Shown: positions 14,984 through 24,116, counted from the stretch's first letter. The stretch is 64,000 nt of DNA from Clostridiales bacterium (GCA_015055805.1 SVHN01000002.1:1-64000); one strand, 5' to 3'. Notes: generated from the sequence alone by a model not told the origin. Program-made: numbers and translations.

Positions 14984-15766
14984 ATGAAGTTTGCCTTTAC
15001 CGTATTTTTGGACGTCCTTTTCTTTCTGTTTTTAAGTTTTAGCTTATCTTTCGCGGTGCTAAACTTTTTTGTCGACCGTCCTTTTTCCATAGTATTTTCC
15101 GCGGTATTTGCCGCGCTCTTTTCTTTGATCGCGACCAGAAAAATGATTGATAATTTCGTAAAGACTAGACTTAAAAAGCAAGAAAAAGAAGAACTTGACG
15201 ATATGCTTATTCAGTTTAATTTCTCTACCAAAACCGACAATAACGACCTATTTGAAAAATTGATTAACCGCCTTGGCTATCAAACTGAGCGGAAAAAAGG
15301 TGGAATATTTCTCACCGAAAAAAACGCTGCGGTATTTGTAGCGTTCGGATTTAACGACGTGGGAAAATCCGAGATAGTGAAAGTTTTTAACTCTATACGC
15401 AAAAACGACGTGGCGTATATTCTTTCAGAAACCTTTTCCCAAGACGTAACTTCTTTTGCCGCTAGGTTTATGGGACGAATAATTTTAGTGGACGGAAAAA
15501 CCGTTTACACTAGCTTAAAATCGCACGACGCTTTGCCCGAAAAAAAGTACGCTATAACACCCGAAAAACAGCACGGACTAAAACTGTTTAGAAACCTTTT
15601 GCTAAAAAGAAAAGCCAAAAGCTATCTTACTTTCGGCTTAATTTTTCTGTTCACGAGCTATTTTATGCCCATAAAACTGTATTACGTTATATTCGGTTGC
15701 GTTTTCCTTATAGCCGCTCTATTTTGCAAACTTTTCGGCATAAAGGAAACCGAAGAAAACTTTTAG
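14984..15766 (+). CDS. Membrane protein with possible Mrr-like nuclease-fold domain
   Basis: Protein of 260 residues. Two transmembrane helices (about 5-27 and 33-50) are followed by a basic linker, a soluble domain (about 80-195), and two more helices (about 213-232 and 235-253). The soluble part begins with FEKLINRLGYQTERKKGG and continues with alternating strands and helices, a pattern like restriction-endonuclease-fold Mrr domains, but the catalytic D-(E/Q)xK residues are not clear. The inner membrane topology is inferred. GAGG precedes the ATG. Its end overlaps the converging yhbY by 4 bases. The fold assignment is tentative. Confidence 0.55.
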   Translation: MKFAFTVFLDVLFFLFLSFSLSFAVLNFFVDRPFSIVFSAVFAALFSLIATRKMIDNFVKTRLKKQEKEELDDMLIQFNFSTKTDNNDLFEKLINRLGYQTERKKGGIFLTEKNAAVFVAFGFNDVGKSEIVKVFNSIRKNDVAYILSETFSQDVTSFAARFMGRIILVDGKTVYTSLKSHDALPEKKYAITPEKQHGLKLFRNLLLKRKAKSYLTFGLIFLFTSYFMPIKLYYVIFGCVFLIAALFCKLFGIKETEENF

Positions 15767-16056
15767 AACTCTAAGTGTTCTACCTTGGGGTTTTTGCTTT
15801 TTCTGTAAAACACGAGTTTTCTGCCCGTTGCGCACACGAACTCTGCCGAGAGTTTTTCGGCAATCTCAAAACCTGCATCCTTGGGAACGAGTTCAGAGTT
15901 CTCAAGAACGGTTACTTTTATGAGTTCTCTTTTTTCTATTGCCTTATCAAGACTTTCGATAAGGCTTTCGTTTACGCCGAGTTTTCCTACCTGAGTGATC
16001 GGCTCTATCTTTGCAGCAATCGAACGAAGATTGCTTCTCTGTTTTGAAGTCAACAT
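15763..16056 (-). CDS. yhbY: YhbY-type RNA-binding protein (CRM domain)
   Basis: Protein of 97 residues consisting of one CRM domain. LTSKQRSNLRSIAAKI and the GxxG-like loop VGKLGVNESLIESLD are characteristic, as is KVTVLENS. Members associate with pre-50S ribosomal subunits. It sits just downstream of obgE, another large-subunit assembly factor, in a probable operon. Confidence 0.93.
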   Translation of the reverse strand: MLTSKQRSNLRSIAAKIEPITQVGKLGVNESLIESLDKAIEKRELIKVTVLENSELVPKDAGFEIAEKLSAEFVCATGRKLVFYRKSKNPKVEHLEF

Positions 16057-16074
16057 ATTTTTCCTTCCTTTTTA

Positions 16075-17337
16075 TCAGTCTATAAATTCAAATTCTTCGC
16101 CGCCGATAATGATTGTCGATTTATCGGTTGCGCCCATTTTTCTAAGTTCTGCAATAATGCCCCTATCCCTTAAAACCTTATGGAAGTATGCAAGCGAGTT
16201 CATATCGTCCAAAACGACGTTGCGCTTTAACACTTCAACAAGCGTACCTTCAATAACAAAGGTTTCGCCTTCTTTGAAAATCTCATAGTCAAGTCTTTCG
16301 GGTTTAACGTAATTAAACTCTTCAAATTCCATAGGTTTAACGGGCGGAAGTTTAACCAGCATTTCATAAACGGCTTTTTTGAGTTTATCAAGCCCTTCAC
16401 CCGTTATTGCAGAAACGCTTATAACCTTGTGTTTTCTTCCTATTTTTTCCTTGAAAACTTTTAGGTTTTCTTCCGCGCCGAACATGTCCGTCTTGTTGGC
16501 AACTACAATCTGCTTTAACTTTGAAAGTTCCAAACTGTAATTTTTAAGCTCGGTATTAATCTTTAAATAGTCTTCGTAAGGATCTCTACCTTCTACCCCC
16601 GACACGTCAACCACGTGAACTAACATTCTCGTCCTTTCGATATGTCTTAAAAACTCTATGCCTAGTCCTGCGCCGTCGCTTGCGCCTTCGATTAGCCCTG
16701 GGATATCGGCAACGACGAATTGATTGTCGTAATAATCGGCTACGCCAAGATTTGGGGATAAAGTGGTAAAGTGGTAGTTAGCAATCTTAGGTCTTGCCTT
16801 TGTGAGTTTTGATAAAATCGTTGATTTGCCAACGTTAGGAAAGCCAACCAAGCCGACGTCGGCAATGGTCTTTAATTCTAGAACGACCCTTTTAGACTCG
16901 GTCTTTTCGCCCGTCTGAGAAAAGTGCGGCGCGTGTCTACGAGAGTTGGTAAACTTTGCGTTCCCTTTACCGCCGTCACCGCCTTTTAGCACGACTTTAC
17001 TCTGTCCGTCGGTAAACATATCGGCAATAATTCCGCCCGACTCTCTATCCTTTATAACCGTACCTAGCGGCACGCGAAGAACTAGGTCTTTTCCAGCCTT
17101 ACCGAAACAGTCCTTAGGTTCTCCCGGACTGCCGTTTTCAGCGACGTACCTAGTTTTATAATAATAGTCGGAAAGGTTGGTCATAGTCTTGTCCGCAACG
17201 AAGATTATGTCGCCGCCCTTACCGCCGTCACCGCCGTCAGGACCGCCGCTAACCTTGCCTTTATAGTGGATAAACGACGTCATACCATTTCCGCCGTCAC
17301 CCGATTTAATTGTGATTATCGCTCTGTCTACAAACAT
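16075..17337 (-). CDS. obgE: Obg GTPase (50S assembly and stress)
   Basis: Protein of 420 residues. The N-terminal glycine-rich Obg domain (about 1-157; GGPDGGDGGKGGD) is followed by the GTPase domain with G1 GFPNVGKST, G3 DIPGLIEGASDGAGLG and G4 NKTD, then a C-terminal OCT domain ending near residue 420. Obg acts in late large-subunit maturation and stress signalling. In Firmicutes obg often follows rplU-rpmA; here nth lies upstream instead, 3 bases away. Confidence 0.97.
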   Translation of the reverse strand: MFVDRAIITIKSGDGGNGMTSFIHYKGKVSGGPDGGDGGKGGDIIFVADKTMTNLSDYYYKTRYVAENGSPGEPKDCFGKAGKDLVLRVPLGTVIKDRESGGIIADMFTDGQSKVVLKGGDGGKGNAKFTNSRRHAPHFSQTGEKTESKRVVLELKTIADVGLVGFPNVGKSTILSKLTKARPKIANYHFTTLSPNLGVADYYDNQFVVADIPGLIEGASDGAGLGIEFLRHIERTRMLVHVVDVSGVEGRDPYEDYLKINTELKNYSLELSKLKQIVVANKTDMFGAEENLKVFKEKIGRKHKVISVSAITGEGLDKLKKAVYEMLVKLPPVKPMEFEEFNYVKPERLDYEIFKEGETFVIEGTLVEVLKRNVVLDDMNSLAYFHKVLRDRGIIAELRKMGATDKSTIIIGGEEFEFID

Positions 17338-17340
17338 ATT

Positions 17341-17967
17341 TCACCTTTTGATTTTTTTCTTACAGTATCCCGATACGGGACAGTTTAAGCAGTCGGGATT
17401 TTTGGCTTTGCAAAACCCACGACCTAAGTAAATAAGATAATGATGCGCCCTTGACCAGTCGCTCTTATCCAAAATTTTCATTAGTCCTTTTTCGGTGTTT
17501 AAGACGTTATCAGCCGTAACCAAGCCCATGCGGTTAGCAACCCTAAAAACGTGCGTGTCCACGGCTATAGCCGCGCCACCGAACGCAACGCTATAAACGA
17601 CGTTTGCCGTCTTTCTTCCAACACCTGCAAGCGAACGAAGTTCTTCAAGCGTGTTAGGGACTTTTCCGCCGTACTTGTCCACGATATCTTGCGTAGCCGA
17701 AAGAATATGCTCTGCCTTAGACTTATAAAGTCCACAGGAAAAGATATATTTTTCCAGCTGCGCTTGAGAGAGCGTCAAAAGTTTTTCGGGCGTACCGTAA
17801 TCTTCAAACAAGACCTTGGTAACCTTATTAACCCTTTCGTCGGTGCATTGCGCGGAAAGAATAACCGCAACCAGCAACTGATATTCTGTTTTGAACTCTA
17901 ACGCCGGTTTATCGGTAAATATTCCCGACAAGGTTTCCACGACGGCTTTTGCTGTCTTTTTATCCAT
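17341..17967 (-). CDS. nth: Endonuclease III
   Basis: DNA glycosylase/AP lyase of 208 residues that removes oxidised pyrimidines. The helix-hairpin-helix motif LAGVGRKTANVV contains the catalytic Lys, the catalytic Asp lies in VDTHVFRV, and the [4Fe-4S] ligands are the four Cys in CKAKNPDCLNCPVSGYC. Full length. Three bases separate it from obgE. Confidence 0.96.
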   Translation of the reverse strand: MDKKTAKAVVETLSGIFTDKPALEFKTEYQLLVAVILSAQCTDERVNKVTKVLFEDYGTPEKLLTLSQAQLEKYIFSCGLYKSKAEHILSATQDIVDKYGGKVPNTLEELRSLAGVGRKTANVVYSVAFGGAAIAVDTHVFRVANRMGLVTADNVLNTEKGLMKILDKSDWSRAHHYLIYLGRGFCKAKNPDCLNCPVSGYCKKKIKR

Positions 17968-18029
17968 AATATATATTATAATATCACAATATTCGGATTT
18001 TTTACAAGCGTTTTAACCGTCTTAAAAAC

Positions 18030-18287
18030 TTAAATACTTCTAACAATCCGCCGCCCTTCCTTTACGCTCACCAGAAAAAATCCGGCAAACGAATTAAGCC
18101 CGACGCTAAACGTTAGGTTTTTTACCGCGTAAAACCGCTCTTTTGCAACTTTAACCGACAGTCCGCAACCAACCCCCGCTTCTTTCGGGGTGTTAATAAT
18201 TTCGTTAGGCAGTCCGTTTCTTTTTAATATTTCCGAAAACTTAACGGTATGCGCCCTTGAACGGAACGCCACTACAACGTACTCCAT
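18030..18287 (-). CDS. DUF3343 putative selenium/sulfur carrier protein
   Basis: Protein of 85 residues matching DUF3343: N-terminal VVVAFRSRAHTVKFSEIL, then PKEAGVGCGLSVKV with the single conserved Cys near residue 42. Family members have been proposed as carriers of labile selenium or sulfur. It is divergent from, and shares a 93-base regulatory gap with, a class V aminotransferase of the cysteine desulfurase type, the neighbour expected if the pair moves sulfur or selenium. No selD is present in the window. Confidence 0.75.
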   Translation of the reverse strand: MEYVVVAFRSRAHTVKFSEILKRNGLPNEIINTPKEAGVGCGLSVKVAKERFYAVKNLTFSVGLNSFAGFFLVSVKEGRRIVRSI

Positions 18288-18380
18288 AAAACTTTCTCCT
18301 TGGCATAAATAACGAATATTTCTTATACAATATAGTATTATCTATCCGTTAAAAATTGTTACCGCAAAGGAGATGTTTTT

Positions 18381-19517
18381 ATGATTTATTTTGACAACGC
18401 CGCCACGGGCGGATTTAAACCGAGAGCCGTTACCGACGCAGCGGATACGATTATAAGATACCTATCCGCAAATCCCGGTCGCAGCGGACACCGCCTATCC
18501 CTTACTGGCGCAGAAACCGTTTACGGGTGCAGAGAACTTATTGCAGATACCTTTTCCGCATCGCCCGACAGGGTAATATTTACTAAAAACTGCACCGAGG
18601 CACTTAACCTTGCAATATTCGGCTCGTTAAAGGTAGGTGGACACGTAGTCACCACGACTTTTGAACACAATTCCGTTCTTCGCCCCCTGTTCACTCTTAA
18701 AAACAAGGGGCTTATAACCTTGGACGTAGCGAGTCCGTCTATCGGGCAAAGCCTTCTTGACGCAGTAAAAGAAAAAATTAATAAAGACACCTATCTTATC
18801 GCTTGCACCGCCGTATCCAACGTGACGGGCGAAACTCTCCCCTTGCAAGAAATAGGCAATCTTTGCGCTGAAAGGGGGTTATGTTTTTTAGTCGACGGGG
18901 CGCAAGGCGGTGGACATATCGAACTCGACATGAAAAAACTAGGCATAACCTACCTTGCCCTTGCAGGACATAAAGGTCTTTACGGCATTATGGGTAGCGG
19001 CGTGCTCATTATCGAGGACGGCGCGGACCTTGAACCGCTAATCCTTGGCGGAACGGGCAGCGAATCGTTTAATCTTTCACAGCCGCGGTGCTATCCCGAA
19101 CGATTAGAGTCGGGTACGTTAAACCTACCTGCTATCGCCGCGCTTTCCGAAGGCGTTCGGTTTGTTAAGAATAACCGTGAAAACTTTGCTAATCATCTTT
19201 TATCCGCTACTTCACTACTTATAGACGGACTTTCTAAGATTCCGTATATCACTTGCTATTCTTCACCCAACCGTTCGGGCATAGTTGCTTTTGAGATAGA
19301 CGGGATACCTAGCGCGGAAGCGGCGGACGTATTAAATTCTAAGTACGACGTTGCCGTGCGCGGCGGATTTCATTGCGCGCCAAAAACACACGAATACTTA
19401 AAAACCAACGTTCACGGTCTTATAAGGGTTAGTCTTGCCGTTCAAAACAGTTCTAGAGAAATAAATTATTTTCTTAAATCGGTTTTGGAAATGGTAAAAC
19501 AAATCAAATCTCTTTAA
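18381..19517 (+). CDS. Cysteine desulfurase-like aminotransferase class V
   Basis: PLP enzyme of 378 residues. It starts YFDNAATG, has TKNCTEALNLAIFG, the PLP-binding Lys in ALAGHKGLYG and the active-site Cys candidate in RGGFHCAP. The length and sequence fit the desulfurase subfamily typified by EF2568 of Enterococcus, which is linked to selenium-dependent molybdenum hydroxylases, rather than IscS/NifS. AAAGGAG precedes the ATG. Divergent from the DUF3343 gene. Function as cysteine desulfurase or selenocysteine lyase is inferred. Confidence 0.85.
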   Translation: MIYFDNAATGGFKPRAVTDAADTIIRYLSANPGRSGHRLSLTGAETVYGCRELIADTFSASPDRVIFTKNCTEALNLAIFGSLKVGGHVVTTTFEHNSVLRPLFTLKNKGLITLDVASPSIGQSLLDAVKEKINKDTYLIACTAVSNVTGETLPLQEIGNLCAERGLCFLVDGAQGGGHIELDMKKLGITYLALAGHKGLYGIMGSGVLIIEDGADLEPLILGGTGSESFNLSQPRCYPERLESGTLNLPAIAALSEGVRFVKNNRENFANHLLSATSLLIDGLSKIPYITCYSSPNRSGIVAFEIDGIPSAEAADVLNSKYDVAVRGGFHCAPKTHEYLKTNVHGLIRVSLAVQNSSREINYFLKSVLEMVKQIKSL

Positions 19518-19794
19518 GTTCGGCAATAATTTTTTTAAGCATCTTGCGTTTTTTATCGTCAAGCATAGGCGACAACATTGCCCCGAAATTATCTATCTCG
19601 GCGTTAGTAAGAGTTCCGTTCTTTTTACCGCGCTTTGCCTCTTCGTATATGGCTAGAATAAGGTCGTTTTGACTTTTTCCGTCAAACCTTGACGCCAAAG
19701 AATTTACAAGGCTGAACAAATTTTTATCCATACCTTCCACGCCGTCACCGCTCACGCCACCGCCGTTTTTTACGTAATCGTTAAAGTCTTGCAT
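19504..19794 (-). CDS. Small helical protein, unknown
   Basis: Protein of 96 residues, hydrophilic, predicted mostly helical, with a glycine-rich N-terminal loop (GGGVSGDG) and a basic C-terminus. AAGGAGG lies just before the ATG, so it is very likely translated. It overlaps the converging desulfurase gene by 14 bases and is divergent from another small gene. I do not recognise the family. Confidence 0.65.
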   Translation of the reverse strand: MQDFNDYVKNGGGVSGDGVEGMDKNLFSLVNSLASRFDGKSQNDLILAIYEEAKRGKKNGTLTNAEIDNFGAMLSPMLDDKKRKMLKKIIAELKEI

Positions 19795-19864
19795 ACACTC
19801 CTCCTTAATAATCTTTCAATTTTATTCTATGAAAGACATATATTATATTGTTAGCGGAGTGAGT

Positions 19865-20149
19865 ATGGAAATATTACAAGTTTTGTTATCTTTATTCTTA
19901 AACGGTGAAAACGGCGGAGCGTTTGCGCCCGTAATAAAAAGGCTTGCGAACAACTCGTTTGACCTTAAAAAAACCTTGCTTAGTTTAACGCCCGAAGAAG
20001 TTGAACCTATCATAAAAGAGTTTATGAAGTTTAGCGATAAAAAAAGCCCGACCAACGGTTATTCGCCGTCGGTGGGGCTTGACCCTATTGCAATGATTGC
20101 CGATAAAGAAATAGTCTATACGCTAAATAAATACTTTCACGAACCGTGA
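19865..20149 (+). CDS. Small protein, unknown
   Basis: Protein of 94 residues, starting at MEILQVLLSLFLNG, with a GGAG site 5 bases before the ATG. An upstream in-frame ATG at 19829 has no ribosome binding site. The protein has a hydrophobic first helix, a middle PEEVEPIIKEFMKF helix and a Pro/Gly-rich tail. Divergent from the 96-residue gene on its left; the two may share regulation. Family not recognised. Confidence 0.6.
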   Translation: MEILQVLLSLFLNGENGGAFAPVIKRLANNSFDLKKTLLSLTPEEVEPIIKEFMKFSDKKSPTNGYSPSVGLDPIAMIADKEIVYTLNKYFHEP

Positions 20150-20151
20150 AT

Positions 20152-21447
20152 TTAACCTAGCGTTTGCTCAGCGCGAATTATAGCATCAGCACTATCCACC
20201 GAGTTTATCTCGCTAGTATAAATACCTTTACCGTGGATACAGTTGCCGTTCGGCCATAAAATTCTTGCCGTAGTTAACTTAAACGCGCCGCCACTTATCA
20301 ATCTATAAGTGGTCTGCATTATTCCTTTGCCGTAAGTTTTAGCAACGCCTTGGGAATTTTTTTCTATAACAAGTCTATCTTCACTAAAAATATCACCGTA
20401 CGATATAAGCGCGCCTATCAAACACTCGGACGCTGATGCCGAACGCTCGTTTGCAATGACCGATATAGTCGTCAAATGCTCGAAAAAGTTATACGCGCCC
20501 GACTTAAAAACGCCGCTTTTATTTTTCCCTTCGTAACTAGCAACGACCATATTGCCCTTGCCGTCGTTACGGATAAGCATTGCGGCAATGTCGGACATAA
20601 TGTTTACGTATCCGCCGCCATTATCCCTTAAATCGAGAATAAGTTTAGTTCTGCCCTGCTTTTCCATAAATTCAAGGGCGTTTTCTACTTGGTCTGCCGC
20701 ATCACCTTCAAACTGTTCAAGGCGGATATACGCGGTATCGTCACCTAACCCCAAAACGTTTTCGATTTTTTCACTCTGCGCTATTAATTTTCCGTTAGGC
20801 TCTTCCGAACGAAAGCGCAAAACCGTTTGACTGTCGTAATAGGTTACGTACGACGCCTTGTATTCGGACTTATAAAAACTGAAGTCTTTCTGTTCACCGC
20901 CACGCACAACCGTTAGGGTTATCTGCTTTTCGCTAGGGGCGGCAACTAAAAAATTATACACTTCTTCCGAAGTCTTAAAATCAATTTTTTCTTGACCGTA
21001 ACTGTTTCCACAAAGCACAACGTCGCCCTTTTGCAAGCCACTCTTATCGGCAGGGGAATTTAGGGTTACCTTTCCTATCTCGGTTGACAGCGAAAAAAAG
21101 GATAAGCCCACGCCGTCGTATCTACCCTTGCCTTCGGCTTTGATTTTCCTATACTCTTCCGCCGTGTAATAATCGGAATAATCGTCTAGAAAGGAATTGA
21201 CGAGAGCGTCCGCGATATCTTCGTCGGTTAGTTCTCTCATCTCGCCCGTAACGGGGTCAACGACGTAACCGACGTTCTTCATAATTCTAGACACTTCCGC
21301 CGCAACGAAAGCCGTTCTGCCGTTTATTAAATAAAAAGAAAAATAACCGCCTACAAAGGAAACGAGTATTGCCACCGCTAATACTAGCGCGAAAATAGTC
21401 TTGCTCTTTTTTCCTTTGTTTTGACGGTTATCCGTATTATGCTCCAT
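20152..21447 (-). CDS. S41 family C-terminal processing protease with PDZ domain
   Basis: Protein of 431 residues. One N-terminal transmembrane anchor (about 20-42) places the catalytic part outside the cell. A PDZ domain (about 115-195; GVGLSFFSL..SGLQKGDVVL) precedes the S41 domain. The nucleophile is the Ser in NERSASASECLIGAL and the general-base Lys is in TYGKGIMQTTY, giving a Ser-Lys dyad. It is CtpA/CtpB-like; in Bacillus CtpB signals to the SpoIVFB complex, and a spoIVFA/B pair lies elsewhere in this window, but a sporulation role is only a guess. The regulator gene upstream ends 4 bases away. Confidence 0.88.
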   Translation of the reverse strand: MEHNTDNRQNKGKKSKTIFALVLAVAILVSFVGGYFSFYLINGRTAFVAAEVSRIMKNVGYVVDPVTGEMRELTDEDIADALVNSFLDDYSDYYTAEEYRKIKAEGKGRYDGVGLSFFSLSTEIGKVTLNSPADKSGLQKGDVVLCGNSYGQEKIDFKTSEEVYNFLVAAPSEKQITLTVVRGGEQKDFSFYKSEYKASYVTYYDSQTVLRFRSEEPNGKLIAQSEKIENVLGLGDDTAYIRLEQFEGDAADQVENALEFMEKQGRTKLILDLRDNGGGYVNIMSDIAAMLIRNDGKGNMVVASYEGKNKSGVFKSGAYNFFEHLTTISVIANERSASASECLIGALISYGDIFSEDRLVIEKNSQGVAKTYGKGIMQTTYRLISGGAFKLTTARILWPNGNCIHGKGIYTSEINSVDSADAIIRAEQTLG

Positions 21448-21451
21448 AAAA

Positions 21452-22492
21452 TCACCTTACAAGTTTAGAAAGTACGGTAATCAGTCTAAAAGTTACCGCA
21501 TCTGAAAATTTCCTTAAATTAAGCCCCGTTTCCTTTTCGATTTTATCTAGTCTGTAAATAAGCGTGTTTCTGTGTAGATATAATTTTCTTGAAGTTTCGC
21601 TGACGTTAAGGCTATTTTCCAAAAACTCTTCCGCGGTATTAGTCATTTCTTCGTCGTTAAAGATTTCCCTAGACCCCGTATCCATAAGAATTTCCAAGTA
21701 TTCGTTAAGTTTATACTTTGGCAAATCTTCTATCATTTTTATAAGAACGTATTCTTTGAACGAGTGAACGTCGCCCTTAGACTCTATTGCGTCGCGCATT
21801 CTGACTGCGCTCATTGCTTGCAAGAAAGAAGTGTTAAGGTCGGCTACCGTTTTGACCGTACCGCCGATAGCGATTAGTGCTTTTGCGCCCGTCTCTTCGT
21901 AAATAGACTGTTTTAAAAACTCTGCGTATTCGGTTGAAGATTGATACTCTTCGCCGTCTTCGTTGATAAACTTAACGAACGCCAACTGATTGTCGTCGAT
22001 AGTTTTAACAAAGTCGGAACTATCCGAACTGTAATTTTTAAGTATATTTTCCACGTCCGAAAGGCTTGACGCCGGAACGTTTATTATCATGACGAAAGCC
22101 GGCATATCGCGCATAGAGTATTTGCGCATATATCTATTGATTTGCGAATAGTTTGCTTCGCCTAAAAGTATGGCTTTACAAAATTCCGAACGGGACAAAC
22201 CGAATTCCTTAAAGAAAGAGTTCTCTGCAAGTTCAGAAATTAGATACGCGTAATTCTTTTCGGTCTTAGTCGCGCCGTCGATTTTGCCTATAAAGCATTT
22301 GTTTTTATACTTAATAGTAAACAGCGTGCGATTATTTGCGGTATCAACGACAATGCCGTCAATATTTGTAGGCACGGGTCTTGCGGGATCGTAATCCCCT
22401 GAAATATGCGTACCGTCCGCACCGTAAACGGCAAAAGCTATGCCTGTTTTTTCCCTAATACCGTTGATAAAAAGTTTAATATCCGCTTCCAT
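21452..22492 (-). CDS. PucR/CdaR-type transcription regulator
   Basis: Protein of 346 residues. The C-terminus holds a helix-turn-helix of the PucR/CdaR class (NVSETSRKLYLHRNTLIYRLDKIE). The middle resembles the GGDEF-derived domain of that family, and the N-terminal 100 residues may be a sensor. The start at 22492 is used because the promoter at 22524-22551 lies between it and a longer frame beginning at 22555. Its target may be the S41 protease directly downstream, but no operator was identified. Confidence 0.8.
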   Translation of the reverse strand: MEADIKLFINGIREKTGIAFAVYGADGTHISGDYDPARPVPTNIDGIVVDTANNRTLFTIKYKNKCFIGKIDGATKTEKNYAYLISELAENSFFKEFGLSRSEFCKAILLGEANYSQINRYMRKYSMRDMPAFVMIINVPASSLSDVENILKNYSSDSSDFVKTIDDNQLAFVKFINEDGEEYQSSTEYAEFLKQSIYEETGAKALIAIGGTVKTVADLNTSFLQAMSAVRMRDAIESKGDVHSFKEYVLIKMIEDLPKYKLNEYLEILMDTGSREIFNDEEMTNTAEEFLENSLNVSETSRKLYLHRNTLIYRLDKIEKETGLNLRKFSDAVTFRLITVLSKLVR

Positions 22493-22523
22493 TTTCTTAT
22501 CCCTATCCGTTGATATATAAAAG

Positions 22524-22551
22524 ATTATACCGCATTTTCTGAAAAAATCAA
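22524..22551 (-). promoter_or_regulatory. Sigma-A promoter of the PucR-type regulator
   Basis: On the minus strand TTGATT (22551-22546), 16 bases, then TATAAT (22529-22524). The start site would be near 22517, 25 bases before the chosen ATG. Confidence 0.75.
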
Positions 22552-22581
22552 ACAAAAAAGCGCGATTTGTGCAAAATAACC

Positions 22582-22610
22582 AAAAACCGAGAAAATTTTC
22601 TCGGTTTTTA
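22582..22610 (-). terminator. Terminator after ceramidase-like gene
   Basis: AAAACCGAGAAAA is followed directly by its reverse complement TTTTCTCGGTTTT, a perfect palindrome with A- and T-runs. It ends the ceramidase-like gene on the minus strand and insulates the regulator promoter. Confidence 0.85.
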
Positions 22611-22614
22611 GCGG

Positions 22615-23970
22615 TTATCTTATTTTTTTAAGTAAATTTACAGCCTTTTCAGTAACGAGTTCAGCAACGCCAGCCTTATATTTGGACGCCCTTGCTTCAT
22701 ATCCGCCCTCGTCGTAAGCGTCTTTCATCGGGAAATATCCCGTTGAACCGTTAGTACAACAGCACGGCAAAATCAAGTCGTACCCTTCGGTTTGCTTTGT
22801 GGCTCTGCCTATGCCCGTAAACGGTTCGCCAGAAAATCCCATAAACGCGATATCACCTATTCTAAGCGCAGTTTGCGGTATAGTAAAGAACTCTGGACCG
22901 TGTTCAAGGTTTAACATTCTTTTCGCTTCGGAAACGACAGTCGTAAGCATCATTCCTTTATACGGAATTTGGTCGTCTTTACCTGCGCGATGTAATTCAA
23001 GGTATTTTCTCGCAAGCGGCAACTGTTCTTTGGTGGGAACGTTTGCAGGAATATCTATTAACTCGTAGGCATAATCAATATCTTTAATATCGGTATAGCA
23101 TACTTTATCGTAAACTTGCATAACTGCGCCTGCAACCACTCTACCGATATGCCTTGCGTGCCCGTAGCCGCGTGAACAACCGTCAAAATCGTTGAACATA
23201 TCGTTAAAGTCACCGCCGTTCGGGTGTACGTTTACGTGATTGACGTCACCTTGCGCGCCGTTAAAGAAAACACACTTGGTGTTATCAATGGCTTTTTCCA
23301 CAAACTTTCTCACAAAACCCGGCCAGTCGGCGGAAATTTTGCTGCCGCCTACCGTGTCGGGGTGGTTGCCGAAGTTTGCTATAACTACGGTTTCCGCATT
23401 TTCTCTATCTATTCTTATAACGTTTACCCTTTCGTCAACTTCACCGATAGGTTGAAGTATGTCGGGATTATTTACACCGGGGTTAGTCATGACTGAACCG
23501 TCTTTCATACGAAAACGACGAACAAACGCAACCCTTTCCGCCTTGCCTATTCCGTAACCTAGTTTTGCAGGTTTTAAATCGGATACGGCAAGATACGCAG
23601 CATCTGCTATTTTACGTTCAAGCTCAGCCAAATATTCAACCAACTTTGGGTCATTACCGCCAAAAGTAAGGCTAGGTCCGGGTCCCGTGTGCGTGTGAGT
23701 GGAATGAATAAAAACTGCGTCCTTATCAACGCCCGTCATTGCGTTTATCTTTTCTCTTACTTTATCTAGTAGCATGCTTGATAAACCGCAGTTGTCAACG
23801 CTTATTATAATAGCCGTTTTATCTGCCGCCTTAAAAGCCACGGCGTTAGCCTCTAAGTTATCTAAAACGCCCTCCGACCTACGCTCAATATAGTAGCCGA
23901 TAATCGGCGTGTCAATACTCGGCGTTACGTCAACGCGCGCAAATCCTACTTGAAAATTTTCGTTATACAT
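22615..23970 (-). CDS. Neutral/alkaline ceramidase-like hydrolase
   Basis: Protein of 451 residues resembling the N-terminal catalytic domain of neutral ceramidases. It has the N-terminal GFARVDVTPS motif, the zinc-binding-type stretch IHSTHTHTGPGPS near residue 92, a second His motif GNHPDTVGG and NGAQGDVNH. It lacks the usual signal peptide and the C-terminal domain, so it is probably cytoplasmic and may act on a substrate other than ceramide. Such homologues are common in sugar-degrading gut bacteria, where their role is unknown. A monocistronic gene with its own terminator. Confidence 0.75.
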   Translation of the reverse strand: MYNENFQVGFARVDVTPSIDTPIIGYYIERRSEGVLDNLEANAVAFKAADKTAIIISVDNCGLSSMLLDKVREKINAMTGVDKDAVFIHSTHTHTGPGPSLTFGGNDPKLVEYLAELERKIADAAYLAVSDLKPAKLGYGIGKAERVAFVRRFRMKDGSVMTNPGVNNPDILQPIGEVDERVNVIRIDRENAETVVIANFGNHPDTVGGSKISADWPGFVRKFVEKAIDNTKCVFFNGAQGDVNHVNVHPNGGDFNDMFNDFDGCSRGYGHARHIGRVVAGAVMQVYDKVCYTDIKDIDYAYELIDIPANVPTKEQLPLARKYLELHRAGKDDQIPYKGMMLTTVVSEAKRMLNLEHGPEFFTIPQTALRIGDIAFMGFSGEPFTGIGRATKQTEGYDLILPCCCTNGSTGYFPMKDAYDEGGYEARASKYKAGVAELVTEKAVNLLKKIR

Positions 23971-24068
23971 TTTTCTTCTCTTCCTTTATTTTAATTATAA
24001 GTATAAATAAAACCAAAGCCGTTGTCAACGATTAACTTTTAAAATAGTATTACGTTCTTTTAAAAATA

Positions 24069-24099
24069 TCAAAGCCGAAGAATTTTCTTCGGCTTTGAC
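24069..24099 (-). terminator. Terminator after the ABC ATPase
   Basis: TCAAAGCCGAAG pairs with CTTCGGCTTTGA around a four-base loop, followed by a T-rich run on the minus strand. Confidence 0.8.
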
Positions 24100-24116
24100 G
24101 ATATCTTAATTAAAGA

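Noticed and set aside
22493-22555. Longer N-terminus for the PucR-type regulator
   Set aside because: A clear promoter lies between that start and the ATG at 22492, so those codons are not in the transcript.
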